NCBI RefSeq assembly: GCF_030813695.1
Contig: NZ_JAUSVA010000002.1
Span: 6,967,501 to 7,031,500, forward strand
DNA: 64,000 nucleotides
Direction: 5' to 3'
Source: Kitasatospora herbaricolor
GTDB lineage: Bacteria; Actinomycetota; Actinomycetes; Streptomycetales; Streptomycetaceae
Within the stretch, counting starts at the first letter, position 1; every line of letters begins with the position of its first letter. The notes beneath the pieces were generated by a model. It was given only the letters and a program-made list of their open reading frames with translations, was not told the DNA's origin and ran no database searches. Shown here piece after piece: positions 15,593 through 23,753 of the stretch. Made by a program: the position numbers and the translations under genes.

Positions 15593-18546
15593 TAGGCGCG
15601 GTCCACCCGGAAGGACGCCAGGCGCTGCTCCCCGCGCAGCACCAGGTGCAGGTCGTGCACCCCGCGGGGGCTCTCCGGCAGGTCGACGCGGACCGTGCTC
15701 CAGGCGTAGCGCCCGCCGGTGGACGGTACGGCGAGCCTCGCCAGCAGCCTGGTGCCGTCCGCGGCGCCGTCGAGGTCGCGGCCCGCGTCGCCGGCCCGTA
15801 GCTCCAGCACCGCCGTGCCCGCACCCTCGCGGGCCAGCTCGGCCTCGAAGACCAGCGGCCCGCCCGGCAGTTCGACCGCCCGGAAGAGCAGCCGCCCGGC
15901 CTGCGCCCCCACCGCCGGGGCCACCGCGTCGCCGCGCTCGCGGTGGGCGTCCACCAGGGTGATCCCGGCGTGGTCGTCGAAGTCGGCGGCCCGCACGGTC
16001 CGCCCGAGCACCTGGCGCGGGCCGGGCGCCGGCCCGTCGACGGTCAGCGGTGCGGTCAGCTCCACCGCCCCGGCCGAACGGCCCACCAGGATCTCGTAGG
16101 AGCCCGGGTCGACGGTGAACCGGCCCTCGGCCACGTCCCAGTGCGCGAGCGCCGACAGCGGCAGGGTGAAGTCCACCCGCCGGCCCTCGCCCGGTGCCAG
16201 CCGCAGCTTGCGGTAGTCCGCCAGCCGCAGCAGCGGCGCCTCGTACCGGGCCCGCAGCGCGCGGGTGTAGAGCTGCACGGTCTCGGTGCCCGGCCGCCCG
16301 CCGGTGTTGCGGACCTCCACCGAGACGTGGATCGCCTCGCCGTCCAGGTCCGCCGTCAGCCCCGCGTACCCGAAGGACGTGTACGACAGCCCGTGCCCGA
16401 ACGGGTGGAGCGGGGCGGCCCGGTGGTACTGGTACGTCCAGCCGGCCTTGACGATGTCGTAGTCCAGGCGCTCGGGCAGCGGGTCGTCCGCCCGGTACCA
16501 GGTCTGCGGCAGCCGGCCGGCCGGGTCGCTGTCACCCAGCAGGACGGCGGCCACCGCGCGGCCGGTCTCCTGCCCGCCGTGCGAGGTCCACAGCACCGCC
16601 GGCACCTGTTCGGCGGCCCGGTCGACGGCGTACGGGTAGCTGCTCATCAGCACCAGCACGGTGTCCGGGCACGCGGCGGCGACTGCGCGCAGCAGGGCCT
16701 CCTGGGCCGGGGGGAGGTGCAGGTCGGTGCGGTCCTGGGTCTCCCGGCCGTTGATGTGCGGGTCGTTGCCGAGGACGACGACGGCCGTGTCGGCGGCGCG
16801 GACGGCGGCCAGTGCCTCGGCCGCGCCGTCCCTGACCACGGTCCTGGTCCACCGCTCGGCCCCGGCCGGGGTGCCGGCGGAGACGGTGACCAGGCCGGTG
16901 GCCGGGTCGACGGCCGCGTACCCGCCGCTGTACACGTTGCGGAGCAGCTCGGTGCCGTCGGGGCCGGGCTCCAGCCGGAAGGTCTCGTGCACGTCCCAGC
17001 CGTTCGGCTGGGTCTGGTCGGCGGCGAGGCCGAGGCCCGCGTCCTTGAGGGTGACGTAGCGTCCGGAGGCGGCGCTGCGCAGGGTCAGCACGCCGTCGCC
17101 CCAGTCGAACAGGTCGAAGGAGGCCTCGTCGGTGGCCTTCCCGTCGCCGCCGCCATGCGCCGACGTCACGGCCATCGGCCCGGCCGGGTCGCCGGCGGGC
17201 ACGGCGAGCAGCCCGCCGGTGGAGGCGGCGCGCAGGGTGATCCGGTCCACGCCCTCGGTGCAGGACACCTCGCCGCCGCGGGCGCCGAGCGCCGCGCCGA
17301 GCCCGGCCGCCACGGTGATCCGGTACGGCATGGTGCCGCTGTACCAGTCCTCGAACAGGGTGTCGGCGAGCGGTCCGACCACGGCGACCCGGCGGCCCTC
17401 GGCCGGGTCGAGCGGCAGCACGGCCCGTTCGTTGCTGAGCAGCACGACGGACTCGGTGGCGGCCCGCAGCGCGAGGTCGCGGTGGGCGGGGGAGTCGACC
17501 ACCGACCAGGGGGTGGTGCCGTACGGGCCGGGACCGGGGTCGAACTCGCCGAGCCGGAAGCGGACGGTCAGCTGGCGGCGGACGGCCCGGTCGACGTCGG
17601 CCTCGGTGAGCAGGCCGCGGGCCAGGGCCTGGGTGATCCGGGCGACGGTGGTGCGCGGGTCGTCGGCGTGGTCGGTGAAACTGTCGACGCCGGCCCGCAG
17701 GGCGGCGGCGTGCGATTCGGCGTGGTCCCCGAAGTAGTGCTCGGGGTCGACCAGGTTGGAGGGGGCCTCGGCGTCGCTGCAGACGTACAGCTCGTGCCCG
17801 GTCGGCGCGGCCCAGCGCCGCAGTTCGTCCTCGATCAGCGGACTCACGTGGCAGGGGCGGCCGTTGACCAGGTTGTAGGCGGGCATCACCCCGGTCGCGG
17901 AGCCGGCCGCGACGGCGGTGCGGAAGGCGGCCAGGTCGTACTCGTGCAGGACGCGCGGGCGCAGGCCGGAGGAGGTCACGCAGCGTTCGTCCTCGTTGTT
18001 GTAGGCGAGGAAGTGCTTGAGGATCGGCGCGGTGCGCAGGTGGTCGGGGTCGTCCCCGGCCAGGCCCCGGCAGAACACGTCGGCGAGGCGGGCGGTGAGC
18101 AGCGGGTCCTCGGCGTAGCCCTCCTCGTTGCGGCCCCAGCGCGGGTCGCGCAGCAGGTTCACCACGGGCGCCCAGGCCTGGAGGCTGATCCGGCCCTCGC
18201 CGGCGAGCGGGGCCCGGTGATGGTGGAAGGCCCGGAGCTCGGTGCCGATCGCGGTGGCGACCTCCTGCAGCAGTTCGTCGTCCCAGGTGGCGCCGAGGCC
18301 GACGGCCTGCGGGAAGACGGTGGCGACGCCGAGCCAGCCGACGCCGTGCAGGGCTTCGGTGCCGGTGCGGAAGGCGGCGACGCCGAGGCGGGGGACGGCG
18401 GGGGAGTACTGGTGCAGCATGGCGATCCGCTCGCCGGGGGTGAGCCGGGCGAGGAGGTCCCCGACGCGTGTCTGCAGCGGCCGTGCGGGGTCGCGGAAGG
18501 CGAGTTGCTCGATGGGCGGCCGGTCGGGCACAGCGGTGGTCGTCAC
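15592..18546 (-). CDS. GH3 beta-glucosidase/beta-xylosidase with inserted beta-trefoil-like domain
   Basis: 984 aa from a GTG with GAGGGG upstream; no signal peptide, so cytoplasmic. The GH3 N-domain shows DPRWGRNEEGYAEDPLL, ILKHFLAYNNEDE and the nucleophile aspartate (about residue 256) in LYVCSDAEAPSNL. The C-domain has VVLGNDPHINGRETQDR and DTVLVLMSSYPYAV, and the FnIII-like domain follows (VEVRNTGGRPGTETVQLY). Between them (residues ~430-570) is an insert with a fascin/beta-trefoil look (LTLRSAASGRYVTLKDAG, LLRNVYSGGYAAVDP). The last ~130 residues resemble a CBM6-type module. In context it would remove beta-Glc or beta-Xyl from imported xyloglucan oligomers. LacI-type operator at its promoter. 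Confidence 0.88.
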   Translation of the reverse strand: MTTTAVPDRPPIEQLAFRDPARPLQTRVGDLLARLTPGERIAMLHQYSPAVPRLGVAAFRTGTEALHGVGWLGVATVFPQAVGLGATWDDELLQEVATAIGTELRAFHHHRAPLAGEGRISLQAWAPVVNLLRDPRWGRNEEGYAEDPLLTARLADVFCRGLAGDDPDHLRTAPILKHFLAYNNEDERCVTSSGLRPRVLHEYDLAAFRTAVAAGSATGVMPAYNLVNGRPCHVSPLIEDELRRWAAPTGHELYVCSDAEAPSNLVDPEHYFGDHAESHAAALRAGVDSFTDHADDPRTTVARITQALARGLLTEADVDRAVRRQLTVRFRLGEFDPGPGPYGTTPWSVVDSPAHRDLALRAATESVVLLSNERAVLPLDPAEGRRVAVVGPLADTLFEDWYSGTMPYRITVAAGLGAALGARGGEVSCTEGVDRITLRAASTGGLLAVPAGDPAGPMAVTSAHGGGDGKATDEASFDLFDWGDGVLTLRSAASGRYVTLKDAGLGLAADQTQPNGWDVHETFRLEPGPDGTELLRNVYSGGYAAVDPATGLVTVSAGTPAGAERWTRTVVRDGAAEALAAVRAADTAVVVLGNDPHINGRETQDRTDLHLPPAQEALLRAVAAACPDTVLVLMSSYPYAVDRAAEQVPAVLWTSHGGQETGRAVAAVLLGDSDPAGRLPQTWYRADDPLPERLDYDIVKAGWTYQYHRAAPLHPFGHGLSYTSFGYAGLTADLDGEAIHVSVEVRNTGGRPGTETVQLYTRALRARYEAPLLRLADYRKLRLAPGEGRRVDFTLPLSALAHWDVAEGRFTVDPGSYEILVGRSAGAVELTAPLTVDGPAPGPRQVLGRTVRAADFDDHAGITLVDAHRERGDAVAPAVGAQAGRLLFRAVELPGGPLVFEAELAREGAGTAVLELRAGDAGRDLDGAADGTRLLARLAVPSTGGRYAWSTVRVDLPESPRGVHDLHLVLRGEQRLASFRVDRA

Positions 18547-18642
18547 CTGGGAAACCCCTCGGGGATGGGCGTGCGGGGAGAGTGGCCGCGGGGCGGGGCG
18601 GGGGAGGTCCTGGCCCTGACAGCGTCCCGCCGGGCCGCGATG

Positions 18643-18656
18643 TTGAAACGCTTCGA
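18643..18656. promoter_or_regulatory. LacI-type operator of GH3
   Basis: TTGAAACGCTTCGA, a near-palindrome with central CG, lying just downstream of the GH3 -10 so that a repressor would cover the start point. One of three related sites in the locus. Confidence 0.65.
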
Positions 18657-18684
18657 AAGTGGCATGGCAGGTGGAGCGTGTCAA
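18656..18684 (-). promoter_or_regulatory. GH3 promoter
   Basis: On the minus strand a consensus -35 TTGACA (18679-18684), 17-bp spacer, CACTTT (18656-18661). Confidence 0.5.
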
Positions 18685-18782
18685 CCGTCCGGTGGTCACG
18701 TGGCCTCATCTGGCCCGGTAGTACAGGGGGTTGTGAAGGGTCACGGGGGCGGCAGGTGCCGGGAAATGATTTGTTCATCCCC

Positions 18783-18811
18783 TTGTCGAACCCGAAACCC
18801 GCCGTTAGTCT
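18783..18811 (+). promoter_or_regulatory. Promoter of the ABC transporter operon
   Basis: TTGTCG (18783-18788), 17-bp spacer, TAGTCT (18806-18811). The predicted start near 18818 is followed at once by the operator at 18822. The 326-bp GH3/lipoprotein gap holds these two divergent promoters and their operators and nothing else that I recognise. Confidence 0.6.
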
Positions 18812-18821
18812 CGCCGCAACA

Positions 18822-18835
18822 TCGAAGCGATTCGA
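18822..18835. promoter_or_regulatory. LacI-type operator of the ABC transporter-LacI-GH31-GH42 operon
   Basis: TCGAA-GCGA-TTCGA, arms perfectly complementary and CG at the centre. Placed at +4 to +18 relative to the predicted start. Shares the TYGAANCGNTTCGA pattern with the sites at 12303 (one mismatch) and 18643. Confidence 0.7.
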
Positions 18836-18872
18836 CGCACCGGATCCTGAACGATGAAGGGCCGCACCGATC

Positions 18873-20552
18873 ATGAGCTCCCAGATCAGCCGTAGAACCC
18901 TCCTCAGGACCGCCGTCGGCGTGGCCGGCGCAGCGGCCATGACGCCACTGCTCACCGCCTGCGGGAGTGGCGGCGCCGCGAAGAGCGGCTCCAACAGCAA
19001 GACCGGCCTGGCCGGCGCCCTGCCCGCCTTCGTCGCCAACACGGCGGTCACCGCGGACCTGCCCTCGGTGACCGGCCCCGGCGGCGGATTCAGCGACCCG
19101 GGCTTCCTGACCTACCCGGCCGCGCCGGTCAAGACCGTCGCCAAGACGCCCGGCTCCGGGGGGAGTTACTCCGCCGTGACGCCGCTCTGGGGGACCATCC
19201 CGGCGGCCGACAACTCCTTCTACCAGGCCGTCAACGCCGCGCTCGGCGTCAAGCTCACCATGCAGCCGGCCAACGGCACCACCTACAACACCGCGATCCC
19301 CACCCTGACCGCGGCCCAGAAGCTCCCCGACTGGATCCAGCTCCCCACCTGGTGGAACCAGCTCTTCAACGTCGGCGGGCTCGCCGGCACCCAACTGGCC
19401 GACCTCACGCCCTACCTGGCCGGGGACAAGGTCAAGGAGTACCCGAACCTGGCGGCCATCCCGACCGGCGCGTGGCAGGCCGGGGTCTGGGGCGACAAGC
19501 TCTACGGCATCCCCTGCTTCTCCTCCGGCACCGCCTTCGCCGGCGCCTTCTACTACCGCAGGGACGTCTTCGAGGCCAAGGGCATCGCCGCCGACAGCGT
19601 GAGGTCCGCCGACGACCTGATGAACCTCGGCAAGGAGCTGACCAGCGCCGGCGCCGGCGTCTGGGCCTTCGACGACCTCTGGACGTACCTCGCCCAGCCC
19701 TTCGGCCTGGCGCAGCTCTACACCGCCAAGGACGGCAAGCTGATCCGCAAGTACGAGCAGCCGGAGTTCCTGGAGGCCCTCAACTGGGCCTGGAAGCTCG
19801 CCAAGTCCGGCTACGTCCACCCGGACGCGCTGGCCGGCAACAACAACGACGCCAAGGCCCGGTTCTACGCCGGCAAGGTGCTGGTCACCGGTGACGGCAC
19901 CGGCTCCTGGAACATGGCCGACGCCCAGGCCGGCCAGGCCGCCGACCCGAAGTACCGGCGCGGCGCCCTCCCGCTGTTCGCGGCGGACGGGAAGTCCACC
20001 CCGAGCATCTTCCTCGGCCCCTCCACCAGCATGGTCAGCTACCTCAACGCCAAGCTGAAGCCGGAGCAGATCAAGGAACTCCTCGCGGTCGCCGACTACC
20101 TCGCGGCGCCCTGGGGTTCGGCCGAGTACACGCTGGTCAACTACGGCGTCGAGGGCACCGACCACACCCGGGTGAACGGCACCCCGACCTTCACCCCGCA
20201 GGGGCAGAAGTCCGTCCAGCAGCAGACCTTCCCGTTCCTCGCCTCCAGCCCGCAGGCACGCAGCAACCCCGGCTTCGACCAGATCACCAAGGACATCTGC
20301 GCCTGGGACGCCCAGGCCGTCAAGTACGCCTACAAGCCGGTGTTCTGGAACATGAACATCACCGTGCCGACCCGCTTCGCCACCGCCGACGCGGCCCAGG
20401 CGCTGGAGGACACCATCAAGGACGTCCAGCACGGACTGAAGACCGTCGCCGACTACCAGAACGCGCTGACCTCGTGGAAGCGCAGCGGCGGCGACGAACT
20501 CACCGCCTGGTACCAGACCGAGGTCTACGACAAGCACGGCTCGGGCCAGTAG
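18873..20552 (+). CDS. Sugar ABC transporter substrate-binding lipoprotein
   Basis: 559 aa extracellular binding protein of the large family 1 type (LipO/YtcQ-like). The N terminus has a twin-arginine-like SRRTLLRTAVG motif and a lipobox LLTAC at residues ~27-31, so it is anchored outside by a lipidated cysteine. The mature part shows VTPLWGTIPAADNSFYQAVNAALGV and LPDWIQLPTWWNQLFN, typical of oligosaccharide binders rich in aromatic residues. It is followed by two permease genes but no ATPase gene, as is usual in Streptomyces, where a shared MsiK-type ATPase serves many sugar importers. Expected cargo: xyloglucan oligosaccharides (inference). Confidence 0.92.
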   Translation: MSSQISRRTLLRTAVGVAGAAAMTPLLTACGSGGAAKSGSNSKTGLAGALPAFVANTAVTADLPSVTGPGGGFSDPGFLTYPAAPVKTVAKTPGSGGSYSAVTPLWGTIPAADNSFYQAVNAALGVKLTMQPANGTTYNTAIPTLTAAQKLPDWIQLPTWWNQLFNVGGLAGTQLADLTPYLAGDKVKEYPNLAAIPTGAWQAGVWGDKLYGIPCFSSGTAFAGAFYYRRDVFEAKGIAADSVRSADDLMNLGKELTSAGAGVWAFDDLWTYLAQPFGLAQLYTAKDGKLIRKYEQPEFLEALNWAWKLAKSGYVHPDALAGNNNDAKARFYAGKVLVTGDGTGSWNMADAQAGQAADPKYRRGALPLFAADGKSTPSIFLGPSTSMVSYLNAKLKPEQIKELLAVADYLAAPWGSAEYTLVNYGVEGTDHTRVNGTPTFTPQGQKSVQQQTFPFLASSPQARSNPGFDQITKDICAWDAQAVKYAYKPVFWNMNITVPTRFATADAAQALEDTIKDVQHGLKTVADYQNALTSWKRSGGDELTAWYQTEVYDKHGSGQ

Positions 20553-20603
20553 CCCCACCGCTCCCCGTCCGAACTACCCGGTCCGAACTACCTAGGAGGT
20601 GCG

Positions 20604-21632
20604 GTGGTCGTGGCGGCAGTCACCACGAACAGCGCCGACGTGCCCGGCCGCGAGGAGACGGCGGCCCCGGGCGCCACGACGGCGGCCCCCGGGGCGCCCG
20701 GCCCCCGCGAGCGGCGCCCGCGGGAGCTGAACTGGCGGATCCGGCTGCGCCGGGACCGCTCGCTGCTCCTGATGACCGTACCGGTCGTCGTCCTGCTGCT
20801 GGTCTTCAACTACCTGCCGCTGTTCGGCACTGTCACCGCCTTCGAGTACTACGACCCCATCGTCGGGGTGGTGAACAGCCAGTGGATCGGCCTGGACAAC
20901 TTCCGCCAGCTGTTCGGCGATCCGCTGTTCTGGGGATCGGTGTGGAACACCCTGGAGCTGGCGGCCGTCCAGCTGGTGCTGTTCTTCCCCGTCCCCGTCG
21001 CGCTGGCGCTGCTGCTCAACTCGGTGCTCAGCCCGCGGATCCGCGGCTTCGTCCAGTCGGTGACGCTGATCCCGCACTTCTTCTCCTGGGTGCTGGTCAT
21101 CACCCTGTTCCAGCAGATGATCGGCGGCGCGGGGCTGCTCAACCAGTTCCTGCGCCAGCACGGGACGACGCCGTGGAACATCATGATGGACCCGTCGGTC
21201 TTCAAGCTGCTGGTGACCTCCCAGGTGATCTGGAAGGACGCCGGCTGGGGGATCATCGTCTTCCTGGCGGCCCTGGCCGCCATCGACGAGAACCTGTACG
21301 AGGCCGCCGCGATGGACGGCGCCGGCCGGTGGCGCCGGATGTGGCACATCACCCTGCCGGGCCTGCGCGGGGTGATCGTGCTGATGCTGGTGCTCCGGCT
21401 CGGCAACATCCTGAACGTCGGCTTCGAGCAACTGCTGATCCAGCGCTACGCGGTGGGGCACGACGCCGCCGACGTGCTGGACACCTTCTCCTACTACTAC
21501 GGCATCGGCACCAACAACTACGGCTACGGCGCCGCGGCCGGCATCTTCAAGAGCGCCGTCTCGCTGCTGCTGATCTACGGGGCCAACAAGCTGGCGCACT
21601 TCTTCGGCGAGGACGGGTTGTACCGGAAATGA
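20604..21632 (+). CDS. Sugar ABC transporter permease (LplB/UgpA-type)
   Basis: 342 aa from the GTG at 20604 (AGGAGG at 20594-20599; a second GTG at 20610 is better spaced). After a Pro/Ala-rich cytoplasmic leader it has about six membrane helices, the first being LLLMTVPVVVLLLVFNYLPLFG. The EAA loop for ATPase contact reads EAAAMDGAGRWRRMWHITLPGLR near residue 235. The stop overlaps the next permease start (ATGA). Confidence 0.93.
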   Translation: MVVAAVTTNSADVPGREETAAPGATTAAPGAPGPRERRPRELNWRIRLRRDRSLLLMTVPVVVLLLVFNYLPLFGTVTAFEYYDPIVGVVNSQWIGLDNFRQLFGDPLFWGSVWNTLELAAVQLVLFFPVPVALALLLNSVLSPRIRGFVQSVTLIPHFFSWVLVITLFQQMIGGAGLLNQFLRQHGTTPWNIMMDPSVFKLLVTSQVIWKDAGWGIIVFLAALAAIDENLYEAAAMDGAGRWRRMWHITLPGLRGVIVLMLVLRLGNILNVGFEQLLIQRYAVGHDAADVLDTFSYYYGIGTNNYGYGAAAGIFKSAVSLLLIYGANKLAHFFGEDGLYRK

Positions 21633-22558
21633 GCGAACTCACCACCGGCTCCCGGCGCCGCACCGGTCGCCCCGCCTGGGAGGAGGCCCCGACCGCCGTC
21701 GGCCAGGGCGTCAAGGGCGTGACGCTGGGCGGCATCCTGCTGCTGGTCCTCGGCCCGCTGTGGTGCGTGGTGATCACCAGCTTCTCCACCCAGGGCTCGG
21801 TCAACCGGGCCGGCGGCCTGGTGATCGTCCCGCACGGCCTGACCCTGAACGCCTACCGGACGATGCTCGGCGACGGCCCGGTGACCCGCGCCCTGGTGGT
21901 GAGCCTGGCGGTCACCGCCGTGGGCACCGCCTTCTCGATGCTGGTCTCCGTGCTGTGCGCCTACGGGCTGTCCCGGTCGCGCTCGCTCGGCCACCGGTTC
22001 CTGCTGATGATCCTGGTCGTCACCATGTTCGTCAGCGGCGGCCTGATCCCGTCCTACCTGGTGGTCACCGGGCTCGGCGGCTTCGACCAGTACTGGGCGC
22101 TGATCCTGCCGAGCGCCGTCAGCGTGTTCAACATCCTGGTGCTGCGGTCCTTCTACGCCGGCACCGCCGCCGAACTGATCGACGCTGCCCGGATGGACGG
22201 GGCTGGCGACTGGCGGATCCTGTGGTCGGTGGTCCTGCCGACCTCCCGAGCGGTCACCGCGGTGATCACCCTGTTCTACGCCGTCGGCTACTGGAACTCC
22301 TTCTTCAACGTGATGCTCTACATGCCGACCAGCAGCCAGAAGTGGCCGCTGCAGTACGTGCTCTACCAGTACGTCAACCTCGGCACGAACATGCCCGGCC
22401 AGGTCAACTCCGGCTTCGGCAACGCCGCCAACGCCACCGCGCCGCTCTCGCTGCAGATGGCCGTGGTGGTGCTGACCCTCGTCCCGGTGGTGATCGCCTT
22501 CCCGTTCGTCCAGAAGCACTTCACCAAGGGCGTGCTCACCGGCGCCGTCAAGGGCTGA
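21629..22558 (+). CDS. Sugar ABC transporter permease (LplC/UgpE-type)
   Basis: 309 aa, overlapping the previous gene by 4 nt. Six predicted helices (first: GGILLLVLGPLWCVVITSF). The EAA loop reads ELIDAARMDGAGDWRILWSVVLPTSR (~residue 185). Together with the upstream permease and lipoprotein it forms a carbohydrate importer of the CUT1 type lacking a dedicated ATPase. Confidence 0.93.
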   Translation: MSELTTGSRRRTGRPAWEEAPTAVGQGVKGVTLGGILLLVLGPLWCVVITSFSTQGSVNRAGGLVIVPHGLTLNAYRTMLGDGPVTRALVVSLAVTAVGTAFSMLVSVLCAYGLSRSRSLGHRFLLMILVVTMFVSGGLIPSYLVVTGLGGFDQYWALILPSAVSVFNILVLRSFYAGTAAELIDAARMDGAGDWRILWSVVLPTSRAVTAVITLFYAVGYWNSFFNVMLYMPTSSQKWPLQYVLYQYVNLGTNMPGQVNSGFGNAANATAPLSLQMAVVVLTLVPVVIAFPFVQKHFTKGVLTGAVKG

Positions 22559-22667
22559 GCGCCGCCGCACCCGACCGCCGTCACTACGCTGGGCCGCACC
22601 GCGCGGCACCGGAACAGGGCGGCACCGCAGCACAGACGTCCGACACAGCACAGGGGGACCAGATCCA

Positions 22668-23753
22668 ATGGTGACACTCGCCGAAGTGGCCCGGCACGCA
22701 GGTGTTTCCCCGAGCACGGTCAGCTACGTCCTCAGTGGCAAGCGCAGCATCTCGGAGCCCACCCGCCGCCGGGTGGAGCGGGCCATCAGCGAACTGGGCT
22801 ACCACCCCAACGCCGGCGCCCGGGCGCTGGCCGGCAAGCGCTCGCACATCATCGCGCTGGTCGTGCCGCTGCGCACCGACGTCTACGTCCCGATCATGAT
22901 GGAGATCGCCATCTCGGTGACGATGACGGCCCGCAGCCACGGCTACGACGTCCTGCTCGTCACCAACGACGAGGGCCCGGACGGCGTGCGCCGGGTCGCC
23001 GCCAGCGGCCTCGCCGACGGCGTGATCCTGATGGACGTCGAGCTGGACGACGAGCGCATCCCCGTCCTGCGCGAACTCGGCAGCCACGCCGCGCTGATCG
23101 GCCTGCCCGCCGACACCACCGGACTGTCCTGCGTGGACCACGACTTCGCCACCGCCGGCGCCCTCTGCGCCGACCACCTGGCCGACCTCGGCCACCGCGA
23201 CGTCGCCTTCGTCGGCTACGCGCCGCAGGTCTACCAGCGGCACGCCGGCTACGCGGAGCGCACCCTGAGCGGGTTCCGCGAACGGGCCCGCGAGCGCGGC
23301 CTGCGGATCCTGCACCGGCCGTGCGAGGGCAGCTTCGAGAGCACCGCCGGCGTGCTCGGCCGGATCCTGGACGACCGGCCGGCCACCACCGGCTTCGTGG
23401 TCCAGAACGAAGGCGCACTCGGCCCTCTGCTGAGCCTGCTGCGGACCTCCGGGCGGATCGTCCCCGAGGACGCCTCGGTGGTGGCGCTCTGCCCCGAGCC
23501 GCTCGCCGAGCAGAGCTCGCCACGGCTGACCGCCGTCACCGGTCCGGCCCAGGACCTCGGCCGGCAGGCCGTCGAACTGGTCCTGAAGCGGATCGGCGGC
23601 GCCGCCACCCCCGAGGTCACCCTGCTCACCCCCGTCCTGACCCCCCGGGAGAGCTCCGGCCCCGCCCCGCTGACGGCGGCCCCCGCCCGGCGCCTCCCTT
23701 CCCCGCAGACCCCCGCAGACGTGGAGAACAGCCATGCCCAACCACTTCCATGA
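22668..23753 (+). CDS. LacI-family repressor of the sugar locus
   Basis: 361 aa. The DNA-binding helix-turn-helix and hinge are textbook: VTLAEVARHAGVSPSTVSYVLSGKRSISEPTRRRVERAISELGYHPNAGARALAGKRS (residues 2-~60). The hinge ends ARALAGKR. The effector domain has VILMDVELDDERIPVLRELG, CVDHDFATAGALCADHLADLGHRDVAFVG and C-terminal VELVLKRIGG. It sits inside the ABC transporter/GH31/GH42 operon, overlapping GH31 by 20 nt. The TYGAANCGNTTCGA-type sites in front of GH95, GH3 and this operon have LacI-family symmetry, so it is the likely local repressor, released by an imported oligosaccharide. Confidence 0.92.
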   Translation: MVTLAEVARHAGVSPSTVSYVLSGKRSISEPTRRRVERAISELGYHPNAGARALAGKRSHIIALVVPLRTDVYVPIMMEIAISVTMTARSHGYDVLLVTNDEGPDGVRRVAASGLADGVILMDVELDDERIPVLRELGSHAALIGLPADTTGLSCVDHDFATAGALCADHLADLGHRDVAFVGYAPQVYQRHAGYAERTLSGFRERARERGLRILHRPCEGSFESTAGVLGRILDDRPATTGFVVQNEGALGPLLSLLRTSGRIVPEDASVVALCPEPLAEQSSPRLTAVTGPAQDLGRQAVELVLKRIGGAATPEVTLLTPVLTPRESSGPAPLTAAPARRLPSPQTPADVENSHAQPLP

